Source: Pseudoips prasinana (lineage: Eukaryota; Arthropoda; Insecta; Lepidoptera; Nolidae). Taken from it: 64,000 nucleotides of DNA. This document shows positions 1 through 12,413 of the stretch, in pieces. Where the stretch lies: positions 21,054,001 through 21,118,000 of the forward strand of contig OX621255.1 in the NCBI GenBank assembly GCA_951640165.1. Direction: 5' to 3'. The notes under the pieces were generated by a model. It was not told where the DNA came from. It did not search any database and saw only the letters and a list, made by a program, of their open reading frames with translations. The translations under genes and the position numbers were made by a program. How positions within the stretch are numbered: the first letter of the stretch is position 1; the number at the start of each line of letters is the position of its first letter.

Positions 1-1126
1 TCACGAAATCAGTAAATAGTAGTCTTGGGCAGTCACGTGCAATCAATTTTTTTAATCTATTGATACCCATTTTGACTCGCAATAAAAAATACTTATGGTT
101 TTTTTTAATATAACCTTTGTACAATGTATAATATGTACCCTTCAATGTATCCTTTGTTATGTATCTTTTACGGACATAAACCGCACCCAGTCATAGAACA
201 ATTACTATACAATAAGGTGCTCGATCGTATCCGATCAAATATTCAGGATTTCAAGGGGGGCTGTTATATTTTTTGGTACTATGTACCAACTGTAGTGGTG
301 TTATAATGACAATACGTCAAGACAATATTGTCTTGACGTACTGTATGGCTTTAGTGCCCAGGTGTAAATCCGTTTTTATAGCCACTACTAAGTTTAAAAA
401 CTATAAACAGCTCTGGAAGCGGATTGCCATAGAACTGCACAGTTATTATTAAGAATATAAATATAGAGATTTTTAAGTGGAACATATTTTTGTGTGGTTT
501 TACTAATATAAAGCGTAGAGGGGTCTTCAGTCCCCCAGGTACCGTTGCAATGAAAGGGGTATAGTATTCCTCAAATGTTTTTGCTTATTAACCAATATAT
601 AAATATTATTCATTCTAAATCATAGATCTGTTAGTGAACGGCAATCTGATAAAAAAAATAACAGGTAAAAACCATAACTTTCACTCACACTTTTCCTTTC
701 ATTTCGATTCCAATGTCAAGAATCGGTTAACTTATCACGTCGATACATTAAAAACATCGATCACGAAATCAGTAAATAGTAGTCTTGGGCAGTCACGTGC
801 AATCAATTTTTTTAATCTATTGATACCCATTTTGACTCGCAATAAAAAATACTTATGGTTTTTTTTAATATAACCTTTGTACAATGTATAATATGTACCC
901 TTCAATGTATCCTTTGTTATGTATCTTTTACGGACATAAACCGCACCCAGTCATAGAACAATTACTATACAATAAGGTGCTCGATCGTATCCGATCAAAT
1001 ATTCAGGATTTCAAGGGGGGCTGTTATATTTTTTGGTACTATGTACCAACTGTAGTGGTGTTATAATGACAATACGTCAAGACAATATTGTCTTGACGTA
1101 CTGTATGGCTTTAGTGCCCAGGTGTA
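1..1126. repeat. Direct duplication with a 760-bp period
   Basis: Bases 1-366 recur at 761-1126 with no difference that I could find; beyond base 1126 the two copies diverge abruptly. The window opens inside the first copy, so the true unit could be larger. Each copy contains a perfect 28-bp palindrome (313-340 and 1073-1100) centred on AATATT. A 60-residue open frame (124-306, 884-1066) is duplicated with it but resembles no protein I know. The 394 bases between copies show no gene. The near identity suggests a recent duplication or a tandem satellite. Confidence 0.9.
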
Positions 1127-2529
1127 GTGCTGTTTGCTCTATGCTGTGGAGTTCTACAGTGAAATACTTTAAGCTATTTAACGCTGCTGTAAAAAAAAAA
1201 CAAATGCCAAATGCTCTACGCTCAAATCATGAGATTATCATATCCTGAATGACTCATGAATATTATTCATAATCAAAATATCCTCTTAACTGATAGGTAT
1301 ATAATTTAATTGAAAACAGGTAATTCATTAGTATAAAATATTGATTTATGTTCTCACTATTTACAAGCGCTTTTTTAAGTAAGTAGTTGTAGTACTTTTT
1401 AAGTTTAAAGTGACGTGAATAAATCCTTCTTTATTTTATTTACTCAAGTTACTTGGCTCGAAGATTGTTTGACTAGTTTTGAGTAATCTATTGCTCAAAC
1501 TAATAATAATAATGTTCTCCTGGACAATTCAGGTTATGGTACCCAGTGCAATGGAGTGTGCAAACACAGGCACTTTCGTTCACTCTATGAACTGTCAAAA
1601 TAGATGTCATGCCCATCTGTCATATACATTTTGATTCTAATTTTAAAAGTTAAATTCCTTAAGTGAATTAACTTTCACCAGTTCCTAGCAGTCTCGTAGG
1701 ACAAGTTTGTCAGGTGGTTTACTTTCGCTCCTAGTTAAGTAATTACGTTTATCCGCTAGCATGGACTTTGTGGTTATGTGAGCTGTTATTACGTTAGTAC
1801 CTGGACAGGACAGCCAAATGGCAATCATTTGCCATAATATATATTCACATAAAACTTTTCAACCCGCCTACGCCTATTAAATAACATGCTGCTTACTTAG
1901 TAGTTGTTGCTTGCGGTGCATGCTCAAACAAAGACAATGTTCAAATCCCGAGACGGTTAAAAAGTGTTAATGGGATTTTCTAGTAAGAAAAACACTCAAT
2001 GGCAACCCTCGCAATGACATCTGATCACTTGCTTGTCATATTGAATAGCCGTCTCAGGATTATGGTAATCATCATCATCAGCCGTATAAAGTCCACTACT
2101 GAAAATAGGCCTCCTCTAGGTTTCCACAACTTTGCCATTCTAAGGCGAGGTCAATACCCTAAACCGGCGACCACATATGAAGAATATAGTGCCAGTAAAC
2201 GAGGCAAAAGAGGTGTGCAAAGATTGTGACAAATGATAATCCGTTGTCTCTGCCTACCTCTCTGGGAACAGGCGTGTGTCTATGTATGTATGGTGAATGT
2301 AGCCAAAAATCGGCCAAGAGGACTAATTACTAAATAACATGGTAAATTCAACATTATTTTCTCGAACGCACTCACAATACTCACTTTCTATACGTTTCGA
2401 GTAATTAAGTAGTGCGTAAGTCGTTACCATTGAATTTCTGGCTATCAAAATATATTAAATATCACTCGTCGCCACTGCAAGTTTGACATAGTTATACCTC
2501 CTTTGAGAGTTTTGTTTCAATCAAAAGGG
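1127..2529. other. Intergenic DNA with a short LINE-tail remnant
   Basis: No gene is supported here. Bases 2068-2150 resemble the 3' end of the RTE-type repeat seen at 5118-5220 (ATCATCATC followed by a CAGCCG..GTCCACT motif). Bases 2222-2275 match 5055-5110, a LINE carboxy-terminal remnant. The rest is AT-rich and unremarkable. Confidence 0.5.
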
Positions 2530-2692
2530 GGGCACCGGAGCAGCATGACCGCGTTCCTAAGGCTCCCCCATCAGGCGCCAAGAAAAGTCCACGGCAGGTA
2601 GGTTTAGTCGGTGCAAGTCCGACATACCCACCCGCAGACACTTTTTGCGGGTGGCACAAGTTGGTATTCCCCCTACTTAACCAAAAAAAATA
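2530..2692 (+). mobile_element. Probable LINE 3' UTR with poly(A) tail
   Basis: A GC-rich stretch in AT-rich surroundings ends in an A-run at about 2682-2690. It contains a hairpin, ACCCGCAG..TTTTTGCGGGT, near 2630-2655. The motif TTTAGTCGG..AAGTCCGACATACCC resembles TTTTAGTGGATCGAGCCCTACATACCC at 22890-22920, which also precedes a poly(A) run. This architecture recalls 3' ends of R1-like LINEs, but I infer the class from the pattern only. Confidence 0.45.
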
Positions 2693-2916
2693 ATATCTGA
2701 TAGCGTAAGATTAACTTAAAATCTACAGGAGCCATGCTCTTGCATTATAGAAGACGTATATAACCTAATTACAAAAGTATGTTGCCAAAAGAGTAGTTCG
2801 GTACAAAAGAATTAAACGCGTTGTAGCAAGCTTGGTACACAAAGGGTAAACGCGTTGCAGCAATGTCGTAATAGTGATGAACGCATGTCAGCAGCATGTC
2901 AGTAAAAAAAGAGATA

Positions 2917-3108
2917 GAGCCTGTGCACACCACGTCTTTTAAACGCGCCGTCGCGTCGACGCGTATTTTGGAAACGCCCGTCGACGGCGCGCTTTTATCC
3001 TACAGAGCAGTTTGGTGTTTGTTTGAATCGATACAAACGCGATGCTAACGCGCGTCTGTTTCGATACAAACGCGCGTCGACAGCGCGCTTAAAAAGTGCA
3101 TAGGCCCT
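2917..3108. mobile_element. GC-rich MITE with imperfect terminal inverted repeats
   Basis: The left end GAGCCTGTGCAC...TTTTAAACGCGC is an imperfect inverse of the right end GCGCGCTTAAAAAGTGCATAGGCCC. The interior is rich in GCGCGTCGACGCG-type palindromes and repeats GATACAAACGCG twice. There is no coding capacity. Superfamily undetermined. Confidence 0.55.
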
Positions 3109-3162
3109 AAAACTCATTGGAGCAACGTGTTATTCTAGCTCAAAGTATAATGTAATATTAAC

Positions 3163-3371
3163 TGTTGGTTTAGTGGTTAGTGACCCTGACTGCTAAGCCA
3201 GAGGTTGTCGGTTCGATTCCCGCGCGGGACAAATCTTTGTGTAATAAACTCGATAATCTGTTCTGTATCTGGGTGTAATTTATCTATAATATACATATAT
3301 ATATTTAGAAATGTTTGCCATAGCACAGGCTTTGCCTAGTTTGGGATCCGATGACAGTACGTTAGTTGTCC
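3163..3371 (+). mobile_element. tRNA-derived SINE
   Basis: The head has RNA polymerase III boxes of a tRNA: TGGTTTAGTGG (A box) and GGTTCGATTCC (B box), followed by CGCGCGGGACAAAT. The tail TCTGTATCTGGGTGTAATTT...GCACAGGCTTTGCCTAGTTTGGG is shared with SINEs at 20400-20680 and, inverted, at 53005-53262. No closed acceptor stem is present and the tRNA-independent tail is long, so it is a SINE, not a tRNA gene. Confidence 0.8.
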
Positions 3372-4032
3372 AAAGGTATTTAATAAAAGAGACACGTCAC
3401 AGCAACATGTTAGTTTAGTAGAAAAAGAAAGGAACATAAGAATTAAACACATCACATCAACATGTTAACTTAGTAGAAACAGAAAGGAACAGAAGAGTTA
3501 AACACATCACAACAACATGTTAACTTAGTAGAAACAGAAAGGAACAGAAGAGTTAAACACATCACAGCAACATGTTAACTCAGTAGAAACAGAAAGGAAC
3601 AGAAGAGTTAAACGCATCACATCAACATGTTAACTGAAGATTATTTGAGTAGTAACCAGCTAATGTAGGTCAGTACAACATAATTCAAACCGTTGTAGTA
3701 ATAGGAGAATATTGTTCATTTCAGAAGAGATAAAAACCTCAGCAATGTGTTGTAGCTATAAAAGGATTAACCACATTGTAGCAATATGTTAATTACTATT
3801 TAGTAAGTATAAAAATAAATTAAAATCAAATCGACTACAATACAGAATGCATCATTAAAATAACTGCAAAACAAAATAAAGCTAATAAACACAGAATCAA
3901 AATATAATAGAAATAAAATTAAAACATCTGTTAAGTAATAATAATACTAAGCCAGGCATACATATGCCTAGCTTAGTACAGAGATTGCTTAAATATTATC
4001 TCGTTGTTTGGAACAAATAAACTTATAGAAAA

Positions 4033-4236
4033 CTAGCAATGCCCCACGGTTTTACCCGCGTTAATCTTTATACCTATGTGCCTATGAATATGATAATCCA
4101 GGCTGTCAACTAACTCCATACCAAATTTTATTGAATTCGCTCGAGCCGTTAAGATGTGACGAAGTAACAATCATACACACTCGCACAGTCATACGAACAA
4201 AACTCACAAACTTTCGCCTTTATAATATTAGTGTGA
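4033..4236 (-). mobile_element. Non-autonomous Helitron (tAACGCGGGTAAAACC family)
   Basis: Read on the minus strand it begins TCACACTAATATTATAAAGG and ends GGGGCATTGCTAG, lying between A and T as Helitrons do. A small 3' hairpin, ACGCGGGTAAAACCGT, lies just before the CTAG terminus. Relatives are at 13301-13545, 36683-36851, 46225-46811 and 47203-47447. No Rep/helicase coding sequence is present. Confidence 0.8.
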
Positions 4237-4294
4237 TAGAGTCATCATAACAGCCTAATGAGAGCAGAGATCTTAAGGACCTCCCCAGAACGGT

Positions 4295-4500
4295 GAGATA
4301 TGTATGCCATAATCGCCACACATGGCAGACGAGTTGGCAATTAATCGCCACACATGGCAGACGGGTTGGCAATCGGTGATAGTTCACAGAGAGACTCTGC
4401 TGCCCGTTCTCTGGTAGGCTCCCTCGGGGTGACTTCTACACCCCCCACGGGATGAAATGGGGTGTTGACATTTGTCGCCGACACCAGCTGACACCCACAT
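4295..4500 (-). repeat. Dispersed repeat, HPVGGVEV family
   Basis: Shares GCCATAATCGCCACAC..TGGCAGACGGGTTGGCGATCG and CTTCTACGCCCCCCACGGGATGA with copies at 22330-22560, 31690-31890, 36010-36340, 39110-39350 and 45828-46200. On the minus strand several copies keep an open frame reading ..HPVGGVEV.PRE... Class unknown; it may be part of a LINE. Confidence 0.7.
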
Positions 4501-5042
4501 ACACTACTATCGTATAACCCCATCAAATTTCAAGGATATTATACAATTTCCTTGAATTCTGTGTATCGTATAGCCTTTTAAAACAGACTCCACAAAGGAG
4601 TTCATAAATCACCCCGTACTTTTTAATTGAATACCATGTTAATCCTCTGACACAAAAGGCATATTTAGGCTAGGAACATATGTATGTGCATAATTGATTT
4701 GCCTCGAAAGCGTGTGTCAGCCAACCTTTTCTAAAGCAATTATCTGCCATAAATTAATCCATTTTAATTCTTCAGCAAGTTTACAAGTTACGAACAAGTG
4801 AAAGTACATAATATATCCATTGTCCATTATCATTTGTCTCGATTACATTGTAATAGGCACCGTTGAATTGAATAGATGATGCAAACACACGTGTCCGAGT
4901 AATGAAATTGTAATGACGAACTTTGTAAACTAAATCGACTAAAATTTATATTGTAATTTTATTACAATAAAAGTTACATAAATTATTATTATAATTTTAA
5001 ATTTACATATAAATAATAAATAAAGAGGATTTTATGCAGATT

Positions 5043-5117
5043 TTTGTGCGAAGATCGTGACAAATGGAAATCCGTTGTCTCTGCCTACCCCTCTGGGAAA
5101 CAGGCGGAAGTCTATGC
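5043..5117 (+). mobile_element. LINE carboxy-terminal and 3'-end remnant
   Basis: A short plus-strand stretch reads DRDKWKSVVSAYP in one frame, the sort of end found in the carboxy terminus of lepidopteran LINE polyproteins. It recurs at 2222-2275. It runs straight into an ATC microsatellite at 5118-5135. Confidence 0.45.
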
Positions 5118-5693
5118 ATCATCATCATCATCATCATATCAGCCGAAAGACGTCCACTGCTGGACAAAGGCCTCCCCCAAAGATATCAACAATTGCCGGT
5201 CTTGCGCTATCCGCATCCAGCGATTTCCAGCGACCCGCACAAGATCATCGGTCCATCTTGTAGGGGGCCTGCCCACGCTGCGTCTTCCGGTTCGTGGTCG
5301 CCACTCGAGAACCTTTCTGCCCCAGCGGCCGTCGGCTCTACGAGCTATGTGCCCTGCCCACTGCCACTTCAGCTTGGCAATTCTTACGGCTATGTCGGTT
5401 ACTTTGGTTCGCCTGCGGATCTCAACATTTCTGATGCGATCTCGCAGGGAAACTCCAAGCATAGCCCTTTCCATTGCTCTTTGAGTGATCTTGAGCCGCC
5501 TGATAAGGCCCATAGTGAGCGACCACGTCTCTGCTCCATAAGTCATCACTGGCAACACACACTGGTCGAAGACTTTCGACTTGAGACACTGCGGTATTTG
5601 GGACGAGAAGATATTACGTAACTTCCCGAACGCTGCCCAGCCGAGTTGGATTCTACGATTGACCTCCTTCTCGAAGTTGGACCTACCATGCAT
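5118..5693 (-). mobile_element. RTE-type LINE, 3' end, truncated
   Basis: On the minus strand an open frame of 184 codons (5693 to 5139) corresponds to the carboxy-terminal part of an RTE/BovB-like reverse transcriptase protein: it contains VLPVMTYGAETWSLT, QRAMERAMLGVSLRDR, KWQWAGHIARR and a closing GRPPTRWTDDLVRVAG..VQQWTSFG. The RT catalytic YADD region is missing, so this is a 5'-truncated copy. The element ends in an ATG microsatellite (CATCATCAT on the plus strand at 5118-5135), the usual 3' tail of this clade. The frame is uninterrupted over 550 bp, which suggests a fairly young insertion. Clade call is from sequence familiarity. Confidence 0.85.
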
Positions 5694-6849
5694 GTATGTA
5701 ATAAATAAAATAAAAATGATTTTATTTATTATTTTTATTCAAAATAAGTAAAGAAATCGATTAAGTATGATGATGACGATCTATTGAAAAGAAATCTGGC
5801 AGATAAATAAATGAACAGTAAGATGTCGGTCTCGGTTGTTATCGTTAGACAATAATCGTTAAGCCATATCAGATTATCTTCCTTTTACGGTACGGAACCC
5901 TAAAATACTAAAAAGAAAGCTGTACCATTTGGACAACCTTAACAGTTAGTACTTAGTATGTAATGTATCTCGAGTTGAAGTTATGTTGAACGTTTATTGA
6001 CTTTGTGGTTTAACAAGATTTTCTACGCTTATTTTGTCTATACAGCGCTATAAGAAATTAAATTGCTATTCAACCGCACATTTATTTAAGTAGTATCGTG
6101 TAAATAAAGTACCATTTACATAATGTATCCCAGAGTAACGTTGCACATCTCATGAATATACTGAAAAGTACTTAGTTAAATGCTTCCTATTATACGGCAG
6201 TTTACCATAATGGCGGCTATATTACTATAACATAACAATAAGCCGAAAGTTCCGTTGCGCATCTCCCAAGGTGTTTTCACTTTCATCTACAATTCATTTC
6301 ACGAAGCGACACATAGCGAGAATACTAATCGACTAGACGGCCGGCCGGTTGTGGCACGTCCGTATTTCCCTGTGGCCTTGGAGTTCCATGTTTAAAATTT
6401 TAAAACAATATCGCCTTAAAAGAATACTTTTTAAAAAGAGAAGTAGTCATAGACATAGTTTTCGGTACCAGTACAATTAACAGTAAAAACTTTAATATTT
6501 GACTGAAGCAAGCAATTTAAACCCGTATGTTGGATACATCATGTCATTACTACCTACTATGAGATTTTTAGCAGACTTCTTCAAAAGACTTAGGTTATTA
6601 ATTGGACTGTAAATGTTATGCGATATCTCTTATTTGTTGCCGATTTTGAAAGTTCTGAGGAAGGCCTTCGGAATAGTTCCATGTAATTTTTTTTATCGGT
6701 GTTGCAAAGTTAGGTCCATATCGGATCGCGTATTTTTTTAAACTGTAATTATTTATAGAACTAATGCAGCGATCAGGAATACGGCTCACCTGATAGCAAG
6801 TGATCACCGTAGCCTAAATCACTTGCGACGCAGATGAACGACATATGTA
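5694..6849. other. Intergenic AT-rich DNA
   Basis: No gene, RNA or clear repeat end is recognised. Short open frames look random. Confidence 0.5.
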
Positions 6850-6945
6850 CAGACGCCAGCACATCCAGCTACCCCAATCTGTCAAATTTCTTTAATAGAT
6901 TTTCAACTGTATCACATAAGCATAAGGTTCATTTTGAATTGGAGA
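6850..6945 (+). mobile_element. Half copy of the CAGACGCC foldback MITE
   Basis: Begins TGTA|CAGACGCCAGCACATCCAGC and follows the left arm and centre of the family (complete copies at 18955-19089, 24149-24285, 35250-35388, 54526-54645, 60035-60169), but the right arm is missing after the ATAAGGTTCATTTTGAATTGGA segment. Confidence 0.8.
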
Positions 6946-9132
6946 AATGTGAATGGCAAAAATCGTACCGCATACTTCTTTTGGTGTTCAGCTACATAAT
7001 TTGTATCACTTATTAAGACAACTAAGGCATTTATTTTCATGTATGTATAATATTTTTAGAACTTGGGATTAATTAATAAAATCAAAAATAATATTTCAAT
7101 TATTTTCAATAAATAAACGTAATAAAATGGTAAACTAAACGCAGTTACGTTTTCAGAAATTGCCATGTGTAAAAGAATATAAATATCGAAAATATAATTA
7201 ATTATTTTTAAATGGGAACAACATTGCATATAAATCATATACTTATTTATTATACCTATGAAAGCACAGTAGTTGCATTTAATCGTAATAATTAATAGAA
7301 TAGAATAGAATATCTTTATTTGCTTTAATAATAATGATTTAGAATAGGAACGATTTTCGTCGTCAATATTTTTTTTGTTCATGGCAATTATTTATTGACA
7401 GGCAAAGACAATCTGTCAGGTATTTATTGCTGTTGTTTTGATACATGTCATCAATTTGGCAAAATATCTTGCAATTTTTACGTTGAGTTATCCTCCGTAC
7501 TATAATATATATCTGTTGACAGTGGATTCACGAAATGACGCTTTATCATTTAGTTAAAATGACGAGTTTGCAATGTGTTAATTGCAACATTCGCTTGCCC
7601 CGACTAAGAAGACATGCTTTATCCGATGAGAGTGAGTGAAGTTCTCAATAAACCTAATGGTGCTTTGTGCTATGTGATAATTATTGTTTGGTACTTATAT
7701 GAAGATGTTCTTAGATGAAGTAATACTAAGGATGAATTAATAATAATACTAATAAAATAAATGTAGTTACAAAAAACAAAGAACCTATTGTTTTATTTAC
7801 CTCCACTCAAAACCTCGTATAAAACCGCTCGCAACCTCATACAAATGTACACTGGGTATGAACTTTGTAATTAATGGAAATAAAGAACTTTTCATTATTT
7901 CAAGAAATAATAGTTTTTTGCATATTCCTAACCTAACTTGCGACCCGGTTAGGGTTTTCGGGGCAGGTTCGGAACAAATCCATGTAAAGACTACAAAAAG
8001 AGCGACAACATATTTTACTTTATCACCATAACAATGTTTATGTAAATATAATATGTAACAATCTTCATTAGTACACTAGTTAACATTAGCATTTCATTAC
8101 CACATCAGTAGACACACTTTGATATTTACAGTATCTTTATTACTTAGTCAGTAAGAGTGATTTTCGATCTGCAATGTATCCACGGTCATGCGGTTGATCC
8201 ACAGATTACCAAATGTAACCTTAAAATAAAACTGGCTATAACTTTTATATCCCAAGTTCTAAAAATCTAAGAAATTAAAAATGCCTTTTCTATCACATTA
8301 ACTACCAATCAAAACATAAAATATCCCGAAACACGAAATATTTACTAGTGGTACAAAAATCCCATACAGACCTGCCGTTTACCTTTGACAGATTGGGGTA
8401 CATCACTAATGTGTTGCCAACCACACGTAAGTGGAGGAGTGTATTCTGTAAGCTCGAGGTACTTCGCCAGTTCGATGCTCTAGATACCACTATCCAGGGG
8501 TCATTTGATGGCTTCCCAGAGCCATAGCAGCTTATTAGTATTGTAGCATTTGACCCCAAACTTACATGTTAAATATTTATTTTTACATTTCAATCTTTAG
8601 GTTCACTCTGTTAAATCTATTTTCTTGTCTGGACAGTATTAGTTTTAGTATGAGTGATCACTTTATCGTTTCGATACAGCTGTGAGAGGATACCTCATTT
8701 GGAGCTCGAACCCTGAATCTGGGTTCTGGATACTGTGAGGTGGCGGTTGTTTTAAGAGACGTATTGTGCAACTATCACTCTACGTTAATACGTGAAAAGG
8801 CAGGCTCATCTTAACTTATCGATGTGGTTTTGAGAGCCTTTCTATTTTCTCTTAATTAACGTTACCTTTAATAAGTGCGTTATTTAATCTTATTAAAATT
8901 CTTGAGTGCAAAGGCATCTTTATTGCTTCCCATTGGCCTTCACAAACCTTTAAAATATGTAGTTTAAAGACAATGAGTTTGTTGCTCTATTTCCTGCTTC
9001 CGAGTACGTTGGTATACCAATGGAGGTATAAAGGTTTTCCGTGCGTGGTAGCCCGTTTCTCAACGACAACGGTCCCGTACGTTTCTTCGATTTGAAGGGA
9101 TATTGATTGATTTTTAAAAAATATAATTATTA
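6946..9132. other. Intergenic AT-rich DNA
   Basis: I see no gene. At 7295-7325 there is a TAGAA tandem followed by TATCTTTATTTG, a pattern that ends some lepidopteran LINEs. At 8385-8400 the words TTGACAGATTGGGGTA resemble the inner arm of the CAGACGCC MITE but no ends are visible. Confidence 0.45.
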
Positions 9133-9466
9133 TCTATACATCTATAAAAATAAAATTGGAGTGTCTGTTTGTAATATTGAAATAACCGTTTTTTACTACA
9201 TGTATGTATATGAATATATATACGGTACATACACAAAAATATATTTTTTTAAATTTTTGTGTCTGTATGTCTGTTTGTTCCGCCTAATCTCTGAAATGGC
9301 TGGAACGGTTTTGACGAGACTTTTATTGGCAGGTAGCTGTAATAAGGAGTAACTTAGGCTACGTTTATTTTAGAAAAAGATATTTTATTTTAGTAAAAAG
9401 TAAAAAAAAAACTAAAAAAATTAAGAATCGACTGTTAGGCGAAACGATTTACGCCGGGTCAGCTAG
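9133..9466 (+). mobile_element. Non-autonomous Helitron (GGGTCAGCTAG family)
   Basis: Starts TCTATACATCTATAAAAATA after an A and ends CGCCGGGTCAGCTAG before a T, which is the Helitron A|TC...CTAG|T rule. A short hairpin (GGCGAAACGATTTACGCC) sits about 10 nt from the CTAG end. The interior GTGTCTGTTTGTAATATTGA..CTGAAATGGCTGGAACGG is typical of this lepidopteran repeat. No coding capacity. Confidence 0.85.
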
Positions 9467-11820
9467 TAATTAATATAATGTAATTAATGAAATGAATTGT
9501 TATGTCTTAAATAATTTGTACCTATACCACGTTGCACGTACTTTAATTTTAAGACATGCAATATCTTGACCGTGTTTAATGCAATAAATATATTCTATAC
9601 TTTCTTGATGATAGTTGCAGTTTTTTCAGCATTAATATAATTACATTAGTACTGGAATATGGAATTCTTGTACGATTCTAGTCATTTCTAAGTACAATGT
9701 TTATAACATAGTTATCTGTAAACAATTGTGTGACAAACAAGCGACCATGTTAATGACCTATTTCGGATTAGTCATGTAGCTATCTATTATAATTTCAATG
9801 AACTTCTGAATCATTTTATTGGCATTAATATCAATTTCTATTGTGTGGTAACGAATATATATTAAATAAAGCACTTGAGTCATTAATCGTTGGTTTATAA
9901 TATGCTTCTCACGTATACACTGCCCCAAAGTTGGTAAACAGTCATCAATTGTTTATATGTGGCAACACTGGTAACTTTTGCTAGTGTAAATAGAATATGT
10001 GCTTTATTTTTGTTGTCTTGAAGAGACCACATATTGTCATAAGGCCGCCTATTGGTCGCATATCTTCAAGAGCAGTGCAAATTTATTGCCCATCTTTTCT
10101 ATTGTTTACACTTTTAATTAATTTTAATCGGTTCTTACTATAAGAAAATGTGTTTTACACACATTCAGCCTATCTATTGCCCGTAAGACTCAGCGGGCTA
10201 ACAGGGGTTCATGCAATCTAGCACCAGCGTTTATTTCTTTCCATGTCTGGATTTTAGAACTATTTTAATGAAAAAAGCGGGATTCTTTCGTCGAAAGCGG
10301 GACATAGTAAAAAGCGTATATAATCAGAAGTTTATTAATATTTATCTTTTACTTGAGTTCAAATTACGTTTATTTGATACAAACAGCAATAGAAAATGTA
10401 TTTTAATAAATATCGTTATTGTGATTTTTTAAATTATAAACCTTATCGGCCTGCGGCCGGCCTGTCCAGCTTGTCTTTGCCACCTGCCAACGCTTCCTCA
10501 GCACGCTGTACGAACGGTCGAGTTATGCCAAAAAAGCGGGACTGAGCCTGTCCCGCGCGGGACATTTAATTCTAATTTGATTCTATGGACGTCCCGCCAT
10601 AATCGGGACGTCTGGCGACGCTGTCTAGCACGTACCTATGTACGTACTTGGGTCAATAAACGCATGGAATTCTTCTCACGTATGCACCCACCTGAGGTTG
10701 CTAAACATCAATTGTTTCTATGTACCAACTATTGCACGTCATGGCCTTTGAATATTTTGGTAATATTTGCCTAAATTGTGACGGAACAATTCACATCTTT
10801 CACACGCTATTATTCGCCGGACTGCATCACCATGTTTGATTTTGATCTCAACGCGTTAGGCTAGATTCGACACCATATAGCGTAAGGGAAAATATTGTTG
10901 TTAAATTGTAAACAATATGAAATGGGAAAAAAGTCAAAGTTGCTTTGTGCGTATTTATTTTAATTTAATAACGCCTACCATAAAAAAAATATTTTTCCTG
11001 ATGGGTTATTTTTATGACCAAGTTGGTAAACAAGTATGTAGCCCTATAAAAGTTCACGGTTACGATATTGGTAGGTACTTGCAACACATTAAGTCCATAG
11101 GATCTGCGACCAGGTCGAAAAATAAGGAACGCCATAACAGGGTGAATAGAGATGGGGACAACACATCAATTTTGTTCCCATCTATAATATAAACTATAAA
11201 AGGTATTTTTTTCACATTGACACAAAAATTCAATCTAAAATACTTAAGAAAGCGCTTGTAATATCTCAGAACATGAATGGAAGTACTTTTCATTGTGACT
11301 AGCCGCCTTGGAAGAAATAGACAGGAAGGAATTTGCTCGAAGAGCAGCCTGACTGGGGAAGTACTTCCACCTTACAGAAGACATTCCTTAATAATAACAT
11401 TAATAATTATAATATTGTGTTTCTGCGTGTGAGTAAGGTTGCCAGAGCTCATCGGGGCGGGGGGAAGGGTCAGCAACACTTGTTTCCTGACTCTTAAAGG
11501 CCGGCGACCCGCGATTCCTCTGGTGTTGCTAGTGGACATGGGCGGCGGTGATCACTTACTATCAGGTGACCCACTTGCTCGTTTGTTACCCTCTGATAAA
11601 AGAAGGACATTATCATAATATAATATAAGATATTTTTTATCAAGAATCACAGTTACATAGTCAAAATTTGTGGGAGATGCACACAGATGTTGCACTTTCC
11701 ATACAGAAGTTCATATTAGTAGTAAGTTTTAGTGATACACCGTAAAAGAAACAATAGTAAAAATTATGCAAATAAAGCATAAATATAGTCAATAAACTAA
11801 AATTTAAACAACACAACACT
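9467..11820. other. Intergenic DNA with unclassified repeats
   Basis: No gene is supported. Bases 10270-10620 repeat GCGGGA words (GCGGGATTC, AGCGGGACAT, GCGCGGGACAT, ATCGGGACGTC) and probably hold a decayed transposon. The remainder is AT-rich. Confidence 0.4.
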
Positions 11821-12413
11821 CTTATTTAAAATAATTCCGTGATCCGCCGCTTAACCGTGTCTCAGCTAAACCCTGCTCAACCACTTAAACCCCGCGCAAA
11901 TATTTCTTTATTTAAAAACCCTACTTAAAGGTTTCTCAACTAAGTAACGTCATTTTATTTTACACTGTCAACATTTCTGGGACTGGTATAGAGCTTGACC
12001 AAAATGAATCGACTAAATCGGATTATGTATCAAAACATTATGATTTTTGCTCTATGGTAGACATGGAATGATAGATTTATGATCGTAACAGTGCATTTTC
12101 AAATACTATTGATTTTCTTCGGTGGATTTTGAAGTTTGTGATAAGATTCCAACTGGAATTCAGTATTTATTTAAAACTTAAAACGCTTAGAAACTTCAAT
12201 AAAACCTCCATTCACAAACAAACGTCAAACAAAACGTCAGCTGATGCAAATGAAATCCGCCATATTTGAGCAAGTTTTAAACCAGGGGCCGACGTGGTTT
12301 AAATTTTGACATGGCTTAACCGCGGGTCAAAGTTAAATCGTGTTTTTAAATGAAAAATTTGATAAACCATGGTTGAGCGGCCGGCTTAAATTTAAGTAGC
12401 GTTTTTAAATAAG
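11821..12413. mobile_element. 593-bp MITE, hAT-like, copy 1
   Basis: The ends are CTTATTTAAAA and its inverse TTTTAAATAAG. Bases 11813-11820 (ACAACACT) and 12414-12421 (ACAACACG) match at 7 of 8 positions, a likely 8-bp target duplication as for hAT elements. A nearly identical copy lies at 14272-14864. There is no transposase frame. Confidence 0.8.

Larger units (their letters stand above)
2770..3800. repeat. 55-bp minisatellite, core at 3380-3636
   Basis: The word CATGTTA recurs at 3406, 3461, 3516, 3571 and 3626, exactly 55 bp apart, in units reading AACAGAAAGGAACAGAAGAG then TTAAACACATCAC. Diverged units continue on both sides, for example AATTAAACGCGTTGTAGCAA near 2810 and the GTTGTAG words near 3690-3790. 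A SINE and a MITE lie inside the older left half, so the array predates them. Confidence 0.85.

Noticed and set aside
3163..3235. tRNA gene
   Set aside because: A and B boxes are present but the acceptor stem does not close, and a SINE tail follows. The same holds at 21866, 30508 and 47625.
5044..5621. Plus-strand frames of 146 and 185 codons
   Set aside because: They are the opposite strand of the RTE frame on the minus strand, which matches a known protein type.
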